Shown: positions 1 to 8,799 of the stretch, one piece after another
Layout of the letters: each line of letters starts with the position of its first letter
How positions within the stretch are numbered: the first letter of the stretch is position 1
Source: Shimia sp. Alg240-R146
GTDB taxonomy: Bacteria > Pseudomonadota > Alphaproteobacteria > Rhodobacterales > Rhodobacteraceae
Length of the DNA: 64,000 nt
NCBI RefSeq assembly: GCF_947331465.1
Contig: NZ_CAMZOK010000001.1
Coordinates: forward strand, 1,240,001 to 1,304,000
Direction of reading: 5' to 3'
Translations under genes and position numbers: made by a program
The notes under the pieces: generated by a model
Told to the model about the DNA's origin: nothing
Seen by the model: the letters and a program-made list of their open reading frames with translations, nothing else
Database searches by the model: none

Positions 1-1374
1 GAGACGCTGCTGCGGGCGATGCCGCATATTAGCTGGCCAATGCGGTTCGTGTTGCCGATGCACCGAGAGATGCGGTTTGACAACGAAACGCCGACCTCGC
101 GGTTGCTGACCGTTGTGATGCCGTGGATGAAGGGGCGCAGGCCGGCATGGCTGATCCGGCTTGGGCTGTTCATGTACGACCACTTGGGCGGGCGTGAGAT
201 TTTGCCCGGTACACGGTCGGTGGATTTGTCTGACGATGAGGCCGGTGTGCCGTTGCAGGATAAGTTCAACCGCGCCTTTGAATACAGCGACTGTTGGGTC
301 GAGGACAGCCGTCTTGTGGTCCTGAACGCACGGGACGCGGAGGCGCGCGGAGCCACCATTCGCACACGTACCAAGGTGGTTTCGGCGCGGCGGGAAGGCG
401 ATCTATGGCGGGTTGAGACAGAAAATATGGACACCGCCGAGCGGTCGACGCGACATGCGCGTGCGCTGGTGAATGCGGCTGGGCCGTGGGTGGCGGATGT
501 GATCGAAGGCGTGATGGGCCAGAACGCCAGCGCCGGTGTTCGCCTTGTGCGCGGTAGCCACATTGTGACGAAACGCCTTTTTGATCATGACCGTTGCTAT
601 TTTTTCCAAGGCACGGATGGCCGGATTATTTTTGCCATTCCGTATCAGGAAGATTTCACGCTGATTGGCACCACCGACAAAGAGCACCTTGATGCTGATG
701 TGCGTCCGGAATGCACAGATGAAGAGGCGCTCTATCTTTGCGAGTTTGCATCGCAATACTTCAAACGCCCTGTCACAATGGATGATGTGGTCTGGCGCTA
801 TAGCGGTGTGCGGCCACTTTATGATGACGGGGCGACGTCGGCGACGGCCGCGACGCGGGACTATGTGCTTAAGCTGGACGGCGACCACGCGCCGGTTCTG
901 AACGTGTTTGGCGGCAAAATCACCACCTATCGAAAACTGGCTGAGGCAGCGATGGCCAAACTTACGCCGTTTTTTGCGCAGGCGTCGGGCGCTTGGACCG
1001 CCGGAGTTGCGATGCCCGGCGGCGATTTTGCGGTTGCGGACGTTGACCTGGTGATTGCGTCTTTACGAGCGGACTACGGGTTTCTGAGCGCGGCTTGGGC
1101 CAAACGGTTGGTTCGTGCCTACGGCATCGAGGCGCGCGAAATTTTGGGGGCGGCACAGAGCGAAAAAGATCTGGGCCTTGGTTTTGGCGCCACCCTGACG
1201 GAGGCCGAGGTCACTTGGCTGATAGAGCGGGAATACGCGGCCAGCGCCGAGGACATTGTCTGGCGGCGTTCCAAGCTCGGATTGCGCCTGTCGACGTCTC
1301 AAATCGAGACCTTGGAAAGCTTTGTTGCGGCGGCGCGGCAAAATGCGCTCCAAGAAGGCGACGCGAAGAATTGA
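1..1374 (+). CDS. glpD: Aerobic glycerol-3-phosphate dehydrogenase, 5'-truncated by the window edge
   Basis: FAD-dependent enzyme that oxidises sn-glycerol 3-phosphate to dihydroxyacetone phosphate at the inner face of the membrane and feeds electrons to the quinone pool. The reading frame is open from base 1, so the N-terminus with the FAD Rossmann motif lies outside the window. What remains (about 457 codons) includes the mid-domain with RLVRGSHIV and DRCYFFQGTDGR, and the family-typical GGKITTYRKLAEAA near the end of the catalytic domain, followed by the helical C-terminal domain. The gene is followed by a strong intrinsic terminator, so it ends its operon. Family assignment is secure; the start cannot be seen. 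Confidence 0.93.
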   Translation, partial: ETLLRAMPHISWPMRFVLPMHREMRFDNETPTSRLLTVVMPWMKGRRPAWLIRLGLFMYDHLGGREILPGTRSVDLSDDEAGVPLQDKFNRAFEYSDCWVEDSRLVVLNARDAEARGATIRTRTKVVSARREGDLWRVETENMDTAERSTRHARALVNAAGPWVADVIEGVMGQNASAGVRLVRGSHIVTKRLFDHDRCYFFQGTDGRIIFAIPYQEDFTLIGTTDKEHLDADVRPECTDEEALYLCEFASQYFKRPVTMDDVVWRYSGVRPLYDDGATSATAATRDYVLKLDGDHAPVLNVFGGKITTYRKLAEAAMAKLTPFFAQASGAWTAGVAMPGGDFAVADVDLVIASLRADYGFLSAAWAKRLVRAYGIEAREILGAAQSEKDLGLGFGATLTEAEVTWLIEREYAASAEDIVWRRSKLGLRLSTSQIETLESFVAAARQNALQEGDAKN

Positions 1375-1399
1375 TCTTTGCCCTTTTGAGGCCTATAGG

Positions 1400-1430
1400 A
1401 ACCCTGCACGTTGCTGCCGTGCAGGGTTTT
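1400..1430 (+). terminator. Rho-independent terminator of glpD
   Basis: Perfect 9-bp stem CCCTGCACG/CGTGCAGGG with a 7-nt loop. It is flanked by AA on the left and followed by TTTT, and begins 26 bases after the glpD stop codon. Confidence 0.85.
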
Positions 1431-1532
1431 CTGTTGCGGTGGCGGAGAAGGATTTGACGAGAATTCCGGCGGACATCGCCTGTGAACGACCCGATACCAG
1501 ACACCCCGAACCCGAAAAAAGGTTGTGAGAAA

Positions 1533-3746
1533 ATGGCAGAGAACAAGACCCCAGACATATTGTATACCATTGTAGACGAAGCGCCCGAGCTGGCCTCGGC
1601 GTCGTTTTTGCCGATCATTCGCAAGTTTGTGTCTGCTGCTGGTATCACTGTTGGAACCCCTGATATTTCGCTGGCCGGCCGCATCATCGCGACCTTCCCA
1701 GAAAACCTGACCGCAGAGCAGCGTCAGTCCGACGATCTGGCCGCGCTGGGTGAATTGGTAAAGACACCTGATGCCAACGTCATCAAGTTGCCCAACATCT
1801 CGGCATCGGTGCCGCAGTTGGTTGGCGCGGTCGAAGAGCTTCAGGCGCAGGGTTACGCCATTCCGTCCTATCCAGAAGAGCCCAAGACAGACGAAGAAAA
1901 GGCGATCCGCGCCCGTTTTGACGCCATCAAAGGGTCGGCCGTGAACCCGGTTTTGCGCGAAGGCAACTCTGATCGTCGTTCTGCCCGTGCCGTGAAAAAC
2001 TTTGCCCAGAACAACCCGCATTCGATGGGCACATGGGACAGCGCGAGCAAAACCAAAGTGTCGTCCATGCCGGGCAATGATTTTTATGCCAACGAAGTGT
2101 CCGCCACCATTTCGGCAGATCAAGCTGGTGACGCGAAGATCGAATTTGTTGCCGCCGATGGTGCCGTGACGGTTCTGAAAGACAGCTACCCGCTGGAAGC
2201 TGGTACCATTGCTGACGCGACTTTCATGTCCGCCAAAGCGCTGGGCGCCTTTCTGGCAGACGCGATTGAAGACACCAAGGCCGACGGCACCATGTTCTCG
2301 CTGCACATGAAAGCCACGATGATGAAGGTCTCTGACCCGATCATCTTTGGTCACGCTGTCAAAGCATGGCTGGCGCCAGTGTTCGAAAAATTCGGCGCGG
2401 AAATGGCCGATCTGGGTGTGAACCCCAATTCCGGCATGGGTGACTTGTTGGACCGAGTCTCTGGCAACGCCGACATCATGGCTGCGATCGACGCCGTGAC
2501 CGCGGACCGTCCGGGCATGTATATGGTCGACAGCGACAAAGGTATCACCAACCTGCACGTGCCATCCGATGTGATCATCGACGCCTCGATGCCAGCCGTG
2601 ATCCGCGCAGGCGGCAAGGGCTGGGACGCGGCAGGCAACAAGGGTGACACCAACTGTGTGATCCCCGATCGCTGCTATGCCACCGTTTATGATGAATCCA
2701 TCAACTTCTTCAAAGCCAACGGCGCACTTGACGTGACCACCGCAGGGTCGGTCGCCAACGTTGGCCTGATGGCGCAGAAAGCTGAGGAATACGGTTCTCA
2801 CCCGACGACGTTTGAAGCGCCTGCCAACGGCACTATCCGCATCGTTCTGGCCAATGGTGAGACCCTACACAGCCACAGTGTTGAAACCGGCGACATCTGG
2901 CGGTCGTGCACCGTGAAACAGGCGCCGATCGAGAACTGGATCGAATTGGCGCTGGATCGTCAGCGTTTGACCGGTTCCGAGGCGATTTTCTGGCTGGACG
3001 CAAACCGCGCCCACGATGCGGAGCTGATCAAATACGTGACCCCTGCGCTTGAAGCGGCAGGCAAAGCGGATCTGTTCATGATCCTCGCACCACGTGAAGC
3101 GACAGCCCAGTCGCTGAAGACCATCACGGCAGGCAACGACAGCATCGCCATCACTGGCAACGTGCTGCGCGACTACCTGACCGATCTTTTCCCGATCCTT
3201 GAGCTTGGCACGTCGGCCAAAATGCTGTCGATCGTGAAGCTGATGAAAGGTGGCGGTCTGTTTGAAACCGGCGCTGGTGGGTCCGCACCAAAACACGTGC
3301 AGCAGTTGGTTGAAGAAAACCACCTGCGTTGGGACTCGATGGGTGAATTCTGCGCGTTGGGTGAAAGCCTGAACTTCCTTGCAGACGTCAAGGGCAACGC
3401 CAAAGCCGGTGTTCTGGGTGTGGCTGCCGAGGCCGCAACGCAGGGCATTCTGGACGACAACCGCAGCCCGTCGCGCAAAGTTGGCCAGCCTGACAACCGC
3501 GACAGCCACTATTGGTTCGCGCGCTACTGGGCCGAAGCCTTGGCAGCACAATCCGACGACGCTGCGCTTGCGGCAGAATTTGCCGGTGTGGCCAAAGCAT
3601 TGGCCGATGGCGAAGCAACCATTCTGGCGGAGTTTGCTGCCGTGCAAGGTCCGGCTGCAGACATCGCGGGCTACTACCGTCCGTCGGTTGAGCTGAAGGC
3701 GAAAGTGATGCGCCCCTCTGCGACGCTGAACGCGATTATTGGCTAA
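1533..3746 (+). CDS. icd: NADP-dependent isocitrate dehydrogenase, monomeric type
   Basis: TCA-cycle enzyme converting isocitrate to 2-oxoglutarate with CO2 and NADPH. The 737-residue length matches the monomeric IDH family (about 740 residues), not the 400-residue dimeric type. Family landmarks visible are the N-terminal [17 protein letters not shown], the substrate-loop segment [15 protein letters not shown], and [14 protein letters not shown] near the C-terminus. An in-frame upstream start at 1482 would add 17 residues with no family resemblance. I chose the ATG at 1533, which fits the conserved N-terminus. Monocistronic, between the glpD terminator and its own terminator. Confidence 0.96.
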   Translation: MAENKTPDILYTIVDEAPELASASFLPIIRKFVSAAGITVGTPDISLAGRIIATFPENLTAEQRQSDDLAALGELVKTPDANVIKLPNISASVPQLVGAVEELQAQGYAIPSYPEEPKTDEEKAIRARFDAIKGSAVNPVLREGNSDRRSARAVKNFAQNNPHSMGTWDSASKTKVSSMPGNDFYANEVSATISADQAGDAKIEFVAADGAVTVLKDSYPLEAGTIADATFMSAKALGAFLADAIEDTKADGTMFSLHMKATMMKVSDPIIFGHAVKAWLAPVFEKFGAEMADLGVNPNSGMGDLLDRVSGNADIMAAIDAVTADRPGMYMVDSDKGITNLHVPSDVIIDASMPAVIRAGGKGWDAAGNKGDTNCVIPDRCYATVYDESINFFKANGALDVTTAGSVANVGLMAQKAEEYGSHPTTFEAPANGTIRIVLANGETLHSHSVETGDIWRSCTVKQAPIENWIELALDRQRLTGSEAIFWLDANRAHDAELIKYVTPALEAAGKADLFMILAPREATAQSLKTITAGNDSIAITGNVLRDYLTDLFPILELGTSAKMLSIVKLMKGGGLFETGAGGSAPKHVQQLVEENHLRWDSMGEFCALGESLNFLADVKGNAKAGVLGVAAEAATQGILDDNRSPSRKVGQPDNRDSHYWFARYWAEALAAQSDDAALAAEFAGVAKALADGEATILAEFAAVQGPAADIAGYYRPSVELKAKVMRPSATLNAIIG

Positions 3747-3773
3747 AGCTGAGTAAGCGTTTGAGACATGGAA

Positions 3774-3799
3774 GCCGCCCTGAGAGGGGCGGCTTTTTT
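3774..3799 (+). terminator. Rho-independent terminator of icd
   Basis: Stem GCCGCCC/GGGCGGC (7 bp, perfect) with a 6-nt loop, followed immediately by TTTTTT. It starts 28 bases after the icd stop. Confidence 0.92.
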
Positions 3800-3890
3800 G
3801 GTTGGGAAGTTGCCAACATTGCCTAACGCAATGGTTGTGTTGCGGGCATCCGTTCGCCTATCTTTCGATTGGGCAGACTGAAAGTAACAA

Positions 3891-4703
3891 ATGACGGAAC
3901 TCCAAGACGCGGTGAGAGAAGCCGCTTTTTCAGAAGACGCAGACGCGTTTGAAGTCGCCTTGGCGGCTTGTGTTCAGGCCGATCAGTTGGATGGACTTTG
4001 TGACATTCTGACGGAGGCGTTGTCTCAGGACTGGCATTTTCGCCACGAGGATGTCGCGCGCGCGATTCAGCAATTGCGGTGTCCTTCAGCGGTAGCGGCA
4101 CTTGAAGCGCGCGCTTTGAATTGCCCGAGCTATCTGGAGTGGGACGACGATTTCGCGCTTGCCCGCAAATGCAGCTGGGCGCTTGCCGACATCGGAACGC
4201 CAGAAGCGCGGGCTGCTTTGGAGCGGTTGTCGCGATGTGACATTCCGAAAGTGCGAGGCTTTGCGGCGAAACGCTTGGCGCCGACAAAGCAACAAGTTTG
4301 GCCAAAGTATGCAGAAAATAAAAGGCCCAAACGCAACAAACGCTCTGATAATCTCTTGATTTTTGGGGTGGCGGTGATCGCGTTGACCTGTTTTGAGTTC
4401 TTTCTTCAGGCCAAGCAATGGAGCGGCTGGAAGAACAGCTGCCCGCCGGACGGCCGCACGTTCAGCGACGCAGAAATTGTTGCGTCAGCGAAATCTTACA
4501 TGGCGCGCGTAAACGACCAAGATGGGTTTGATTGGCAAACTGCCGAGTTGACGCGAGCTCCGATCAATCTTTTGAACGGTGACGAGGATGGCATTCAAAT
4601 GGCAAAGTTTACTGTTCAACCATTTGAAAAAGTCGAGAGTGTTACAGTTACCTTGAAAGACAATTGCATCGTGGATTTTGCTTGGTGGGTACCGGAGCAA
4701 TAG
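3891..4703 (+). CDS. HEAT-repeat-like, single-pass membrane protein of unknown function
   Basis: A 270-residue protein I cannot name. Residues about 1-140 are helical and resemble HEAT/PBS-lyase repeats: ALADIGTPEARAALERL followed by IPKVRGFAAKRLAPT is a typical repeat pattern. A basic stretch (KRPKRNKRS, about 144-152) precedes one hydrophobic segment, LLIFGVAVIALTCFEFFL (about 154-171). The remaining 100 residues would lie outside the cytoplasm and show no motif I recognise. By the positive-inside rule the HEAT part faces the cytoplasm, which would suit a scaffold or sensor. It stands alone, with icd upstream and a gene-poor gap downstream. Function is not inferred. Confidence 0.75.
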   Translation: MTELQDAVREAAFSEDADAFEVALAACVQADQLDGLCDILTEALSQDWHFRHEDVARAIQQLRCPSAVAALEARALNCPSYLEWDDDFALARKCSWALADIGTPEARAALERLSRCDIPKVRGFAAKRLAPTKQQVWPKYAENKRPKRNKRSDNLLIFGVAVIALTCFEFFLQAKQWSGWKNSCPPDGRTFSDAEIVASAKSYMARVNDQDGFDWQTAELTRAPINLLNGDEDGIQMAKFTVQPFEKVESVTVTLKDNCIVDFAWWVPEQ

Positions 4704-5019
4704 AGAGTGCGCTAGCAATTCGATTTGTCCAAATGCGGCGTTCATCGGGTCGCAGTATCGCGTGAAAACGGACCTTTGCATCCAGTTTGATCTCCAAGCA
4801 ACCCAAAGGGAACGCCATGAGAATCCGCCGTATCCAGTTGGGCGATTTGGCAAGGAAGCTGAATGATCGCTTGTTGAGCTGTTGTGTGGTTTCGGGTTCC
4901 AGGTTTTTGCGGTCTGCAACGTCGCGGAACGCGAGATTGCTGGAGAAAGGCACGCTGTTCACATCCTCCGCTTTCCCCGCTATGAAACGCTATAACATTT
5001 CCAGAAGGACACTCGCGCA
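4704..5019. other. Gene-free stretch upstream of the XRE gene
   Basis: No open frame here has a convincing start or any family resemblance. Short frames on both strands look like chance. The last 45 bases hold a plausible promoter for the XRE gene: a 10-bp-spaced direct repeat CGCTAT (4978-4983 and 4988-4993) whose right copy runs into a TATAAC-like -10 box, and AGAAGG upstream of the start codon. Confidence 0.5.
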
Positions 5020-5289
5020 ATGACCACGCTCAGCATCGACCCGCAACGTCTAAAAACCGTGCGCAAGGCGCGCAAATTGGGGCGTTCGAAGCTGGCCAAA
5101 ATGGGTGGCATCACTGAGCGCCAGCTGACCAAGCTGGAAACCTCCAAAGCTGCGAGCCTGCCAGAGCCCGCTGCAAGCCGCCTTGCCGCTGCGCTGCAGA
5201 TCCCGACGCAGGCGCTCACCGGCGAGTTGCCTTTGATCGAAGACGATTTGCAGCCCAAAAGCACCTGTACCAGCGGTTGCTGCGGATGA
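5020..5289 (+). CDS. Small XRE-type helix-turn-helix regulator with cysteine tail
   Basis: An 89-residue protein. Residues about 8-70 form an HTH_3-like domain: RLKTVRKARKLGRSKLAKMGGITERQLTKLE carries helices 1-3, and LPEPAASRLAAALQIPTQALTG carries helices 4-5. The last residues, CTSGCCG, place three cysteines at the extreme C-terminus after an acidic/polar linker. There is no sensor or dimerisation domain. The start at 5020 is preceded by AGAAGG. The Cys tail suggests metal or thiol sensing, but that is inference. It is separated by 124 bases from the downstream dehydrogenase and could regulate it. Confidence 0.8.
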   Translation: MTTLSIDPQRLKTVRKARKLGRSKLAKMGGITERQLTKLETSKAASLPEPAASRLAAALQIPTQALTGELPLIEDDLQPKSTCTSGCCG

Positions 5290-5348
5290 GATCGACCGCG
5301 GTCTAAACTCAAAGAAAAATTTCCGTTTTGCGACCTGCGCCATGTCGC

Positions 5349-5367
5349 GGGTTTGCATGACAAACCC
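5349..5367. promoter_or_regulatory. Inverted repeat upstream of the beta-hydroxyacid dehydrogenase gene
   Basis: Perfect 7-bp arms GGGTTTG/CAAACCC around CATGA, 47 bases before the start codon at 5414. No T-run follows, so an operator (possibly for the XRE protein just upstream) is as likely as a terminator stem. Confidence 0.4.
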
Positions 5368-5413
5368 AAAATGACACAGTCACCCTCTTTGTAATGAAAA
5401 CAGGGAGTGGGTC

Positions 5414-6364
5414 ATGAAGATCGGATTTATTGGGCTCGGCAATGTGGGCGGCAAGCTGAGTGGCAGTTTGCTGCGAAATGGGGTGGACCTGACGGTTTAT
5501 GACCTGAATGCAGACCTTGTAGCGGCGAAGGTTGCGGCAGGCGCCACGGCGGGCGAGGGTCCGGCGCAGATGATGGGCGATTGCGATGCAGTGATCACTT
5601 GTTTGCCGTCCCCTGCGGCCTCCGATGCGGTCATGGCAGAGATGTTGCCAGCGGTCGGGCCGGGTAAGATCTGGATGGAGATGTCCACGACGGATGAGGC
5701 AGAGGTCAAGCGGCTGGGTGGCTTGGTCATCGCGGCGGGAGGCGCGGCGGTGGATTGCCCGGTTTCAGGCGGCTGTCATCGCGCGGACACCGGTAACATC
5801 GCGATTTTTGCCGGATGTGACCGCGATACGTTTGAACGTATCCTTCCCCTATTGACCACCATGGGGCGACGGATTTTGCACACTGGCGATCTTGGGTCGG
5901 CCTCTGTTCTTAAAGTGGTGACAAACTTCCTTGCGACGGCGCATCTTGTGGCGAGTGCAGAGGCGCTAACCACCTGTGCGGCGGCGGGCATGGACCTCAA
6001 CACGGCCTATGAGGCGATCAAGATCAGCTCGGGAAATTCCTTCAGCCATATAACCGAAAGTCAGGTGATCCTGAATGGCAGCCGCGACATTTCTTTCACG
6101 ATGGATCTGGTGAAAAAGGACATCGGCCTGTTTCAGGAGGTGGCCAATCGCGCTGGCGTGCCGTTGGAAATGAACCCTCTGATGATCAATATCTTCGACG
6201 ACGGTATCGCGCGTTATGGGGAGCGGGAACTGAGCCCCAATATCATCAAGCGGTTGGAAGACGCAGCCGGTGTGGATGTGCTGGCGCCGGGCTTTCCTCC
6301 CGAGATGTTGGACGACGAGCCGGAAGAACCGGGTTACGAGGTGATCCCCCAGGGGCGCGGCTAG
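5414..6364 (+). CDS. 3-hydroxyisobutyrate dehydrogenase-family NAD(P)-dependent oxidoreductase
   Basis: Beta-hydroxyacid dehydrogenase fold, 316 residues. The N-terminal MKIGFIGLGNVGGKL is the dinucleotide-binding GxGxxG loop. DCPVSGG (about 114-120) is the substrate-binding signature. GSASVLKVVTNFL carries the expected catalytic lysine and the following asparagine. The C-terminal helical domain is complete and ends in an acidic tail (DDEPEEPGYEV). Members oxidise or reduce 3-hydroxyisobutyrate, tartronate semialdehyde or related short 3-hydroxyacids; the sequence does not tell me which. GGGAGTGGGTC precedes the ATG. It ends convergently with the phosphomannomutase gene. Confidence 0.88.
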   Translation: MKIGFIGLGNVGGKLSGSLLRNGVDLTVYDLNADLVAAKVAAGATAGEGPAQMMGDCDAVITCLPSPAASDAVMAEMLPAVGPGKIWMEMSTTDEAEVKRLGGLVIAAGGAAVDCPVSGGCHRADTGNIAIFAGCDRDTFERILPLLTTMGRRILHTGDLGSASVLKVVTNFLATAHLVASAEALTTCAAAGMDLNTAYEAIKISSGNSFSHITESQVILNGSRDISFTMDLVKKDIGLFQEVANRAGVPLEMNPLMINIFDDGIARYGERELSPNIIKRLEDAAGVDVLAPGFPPEMLDDEPEEPGYEVIPQGRG

Positions 6365-6374
6365 GCGTTCTTTA

Positions 6375-6400
6375 GGCTCTAACCCGAATGGGTTTGAGCC
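6375..6400. terminator. Hairpin between convergent genes
   Basis: GGCTC-T-AACCC / GGGTT-T-GAGCC with loop GAAT: an 11-position stem with a single T-T mismatch. It lies 10 bases after the dehydrogenase stop and 40 bases from the phosphomannomutase stop, so it could serve both. There is no clear U-tract. Confidence 0.55.
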
Positions 6401-6439
6401 ATGCGCAACCGCGAAAGCGGGCAGGCGTGGTTTGCTGGA

Positions 6440-7936
6440 TCAGATGGTCTGGTCGTATTCGCCCACACTTGGTTCCGTGCGGATCACAGCATCGATTTCG
6501 GCAAAGATCGCGCGCATCTCGTCTTCGCTTTGGGCGCTTTCGATGACGACCACAAGGTTCGGCGTGTTCGAGCTTGCCCGCACCAATCCCCAGCTGCCGT
6601 TGTCCAGAATGACGCGGGCACCGTTTACGGTCACGACGTCTTTGATCGCGCGACCTGCCATTGTGTCGCCGGCCTCGTGTTTGGCGACCAGTTTTGCGAC
6701 CAGACGGTCCAAAATGTCGTATTTTTCGGTGTCCGCCGCGTAGGGCGACATGGTTGGTGTCGACCATGTTTTTGGCAGTGCCTTGCGCATGTCCGACATT
6801 TTCATATCAGGGTTGCGATCCAGCATTTTGCAGACCTCAACAGCGACACGCATGCCGCAATCATAGCCACGGCCAATAGGTTCGGCGAGGAAGTAGTGGC
6901 CGGATTTTTCAAAGCCCGCCAATGCGCCCAGTGCATGCACACGACGTTTCATGTGGCTGTGGCCGGTTTTCCAATAATCGGTCTTGGCACCAGTGGCCAA
7001 GAGTTCGGGATCGGCGGCATAAAGTCCGGTGGATTTCACGTCGGCCACAAAGGTGGCGTTTGGATAGATCTTGCCCAGATCCTTGGCCATGATTACGCCA
7101 ACCTTGTCGGCAAAAATCTCTTCGCCTTCGTCATCCACAACGCCGCAGCGATCGCCGTCACCGTCAAACCCCAACGCCAGATCGGCACCGGATGCTTTGA
7201 CGCTGTCGGACATGTCATGCAGCATCAGCATGGCTTCGGGGTTCGGGTTGTAATGCGGGAAAGTGTAGTCGAGGTCACAATGGCTTGGCACCACTTCGAC
7301 GCCGATGCGTTCCAGCACTTCGGGGCCGAATGCAGCGGCGGTGCCGTTGCCCGTGGCGCAGACAACCTTCAGTTTGCGGCTCATTTTGAAGTCACCAACA
7401 AGGTCGTCGATGTACGCCTCGCGGACACCGTCCACGATTTCGTGCTTGCCGCCATCATGGGCGTCAAAATCACCGTTCAGCACGATGTCGCGCAGTTCTG
7501 CCATTTCATCCGGGCCATGGGTCAGCGGGCGTTCAAAGCCCATTTTCACGCCGGTCCAGCCGTTGGGGTTATGGGAGGCAGTGACCATCGCCACGGCGGG
7601 CACATCTAGATGGAACTGTGCAAAATAGGCCATAGGCGATAGGGCCGGGCCGATGTCTTTGACGTGGATACCTGCCTTCATCAGGCCGACGATCAGCGCA
7701 TATTTGATGGCCACGGAATAGTCGCGGTAATCGTTGCCGACCGCAATCACCGGGTCGATGCCTCGGCGGCGCATTTGTGTGCCCAACCCAAACCCAAGCG
7801 CGGTCATGCCGGGCAGATTGATCGCCTCAGGATACTGCCAGCGCGCGTCGTATTCGCGAAAGCCTGTAGGGGCAATCATCGGGTCACGGAGGAATTCCCA
7901 AGTGTTTGGGCGCACGTCAGGCAGGGGCTTTTTCAT
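6440..7936 (-). CDS. Phosphomannomutase/phosphoglucomutase
   Basis: Alpha-D-phosphohexomutase, 498 residues, interconverting hexose 6- and 1-phosphates to supply nucleotide sugars for surface polysaccharide. The phosphoserine loop is TASHNPNGWTGVKMG, the metal loop is FDGDGDRCGVVD, and the sugar-binding and C-terminal phosphate-binding domains (ASSNTPNLVVVIE) are present. I chose ATG 7936 (MKKPLPDV), with GAGAGACG upstream. A GTG at 7954 would add six residues. It is last in the minus-strand series kpsT-kpsE-kdsA-mutase, 29 bases after kdsA, which supports a role in capsule or LPS precursor supply. Sequence alone cannot separate PMM from PGM activity. Confidence 0.9.
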   Translation of the reverse strand: MKKPLPDVRPNTWEFLRDPMIAPTGFREYDARWQYPEAINLPGMTALGFGLGTQMRRRGIDPVIAVGNDYRDYSVAIKYALIVGLMKAGIHVKDIGPALSPMAYFAQFHLDVPAVAMVTASHNPNGWTGVKMGFERPLTHGPDEMAELRDIVLNGDFDAHDGGKHEIVDGVREAYIDDLVGDFKMSRKLKVVCATGNGTAAAFGPEVLERIGVEVVPSHCDLDYTFPHYNPNPEAMLMLHDMSDSVKASGADLALGFDGDGDRCGVVDDEGEEIFADKVGVIMAKDLGKIYPNATFVADVKSTGLYAADPELLATGAKTDYWKTGHSHMKRRVHALGALAGFEKSGHYFLAEPIGRGYDCGMRVAVEVCKMLDRNPDMKMSDMRKALPKTWSTPTMSPYAADTEKYDILDRLVAKLVAKHEAGDTMAGRAIKDVVTVNGARVILDNGSWGLVRASSNTPNLVVVIESAQSEDEMRAIFAEIDAVIRTEPSVGEYDQTI

Positions 7937-7965
7937 AAATCGTCTCTCGGTCACTGTTAAATGGC

Positions 7966-8799
7966 TTAAACGCGAATTGGATTGGCCTTGGCCAACTCAT
8001 CAAAGCGCATCAATGTTTCGATCAGGCCACTCATTTGATCCAGCGGGATCATATTTGGCCCGTCTGACGGCGCAGTGTCGGGATCTTCGTGAGTTTCGAT
8101 GAACACTGCAGCGATGCCCAGTGACACGGCTGCGCGCGCCATAACTGGCGCAAATTCGCGCTGCCCGCCGGAGCTTCCGCCTTTGCCACCGGGTTGTTGC
8201 ACGGAATGCGTCGCGTCCATAACCACCGGATAGCCCGTTGCCGCCATCTGCGGCAGGCCACGCATGTCGGCCACAAGGGTGTTGTAGCCAAAGGACGTCC
8301 CGCGCTCGGTCAGCATGATGCGATCATTGCCGGTGCTTTCGATCTTTGTGACAATATTTCCCATTTCCCATGGCGCGAGGAATTGGCCTTTTTTGACGTT
8401 CACCACGGCGCCGGTTTTGCCGGCAGCCAGCAGCATATCGGTCTGGCGACAGAGAAAGGCAGGGATTTGCAGGATGTCCACGGCTTGCGCCGCAACCGCG
8501 CATTGCTCTTCGGTGTGAACGTCGGTCAATACCGGCACGCCGAAGTCCTTGCGGATTCCGTCCAGCACTGCCAGCCCGGCATCAATGCCCATTCCGCGAA
8601 CGCCCGACAGCGAGGTGCGGTTGGCTTTGTCATAGCTGGCCTTGAACACATACTGCGCACCGACCGCTTCGCAGGCTTCTTTCATGGTGCCAGCAATCAT
8701 TTGCGCGTGATCCGCGCTTTCAAGCTGGCAGGGGCCGGCAATAACGGTCAGCGGTTGATCGTTGCCGATCGAGAGGCCCGAAACCTCAACGGTTTTCAT
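7966..8799 (-). CDS. kdsA: 3-deoxy-8-phosphooctulonate (KDO-8-P) synthase
   Basis: Condenses phosphoenolpyruvate with arabinose 5-phosphate to KDO-8-phosphate, the first committed step to KDO for lipid A core and some capsules. 277 residues. Motifs seen: VIAGPCQLES, YVFKASYDKANRTS, TDVHTEEQ, NVKKGQF, ERGTSFGYN, and the C-terminal FIETHEDPDTAPSDGPNM. The cysteine in GPC corresponds to the metal ligand of the metal-dependent class (E. coli has Asn there), so a metalloenzyme is expected. The ATG at 8799 overlaps the kpsE stop as TGATG, indicating translational coupling. A GTG at 8802 is an alternative start. Confidence 0.95.
   Translation of the reverse strand: MKTVEVSGLSIGNDQPLTVIAGPCQLESADHAQMIAGTMKEACEAVGAQYVFKASYDKANRTSLSGVRGMGIDAGLAVLDGIRKDFGVPVLTDVHTEEQCAVAAQAVDILQIPAFLCRQTDMLLAAGKTGAVVNVKKGQFLAPWEMGNIVTKIESTGNDRIMLTERGTSFGYNTLVADMRGLPQMAATGYPVVMDATHSVQQPGGKGGSSGGQREFAPVMARAAVSLGIAAVFIETHEDPDTAPSDGPNMIPLDQMSGLIETLMRFDELAKANPIRV

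Noticed and set aside
1299-2801. 500-codon open frame antisense to icd
   Set aside because: Lies opposite a textbook icd. The translated sequence is His/Arg/Gly-rich with no family resemblance, a usual by-product of GC-rich coding DNA.
4787-5023. 78-codon plus-strand frame ending in the XRE start codon
   Set aside because: No family resemblance and no convincing ribosome site. The overlap with the XRE ATG looks like chance.
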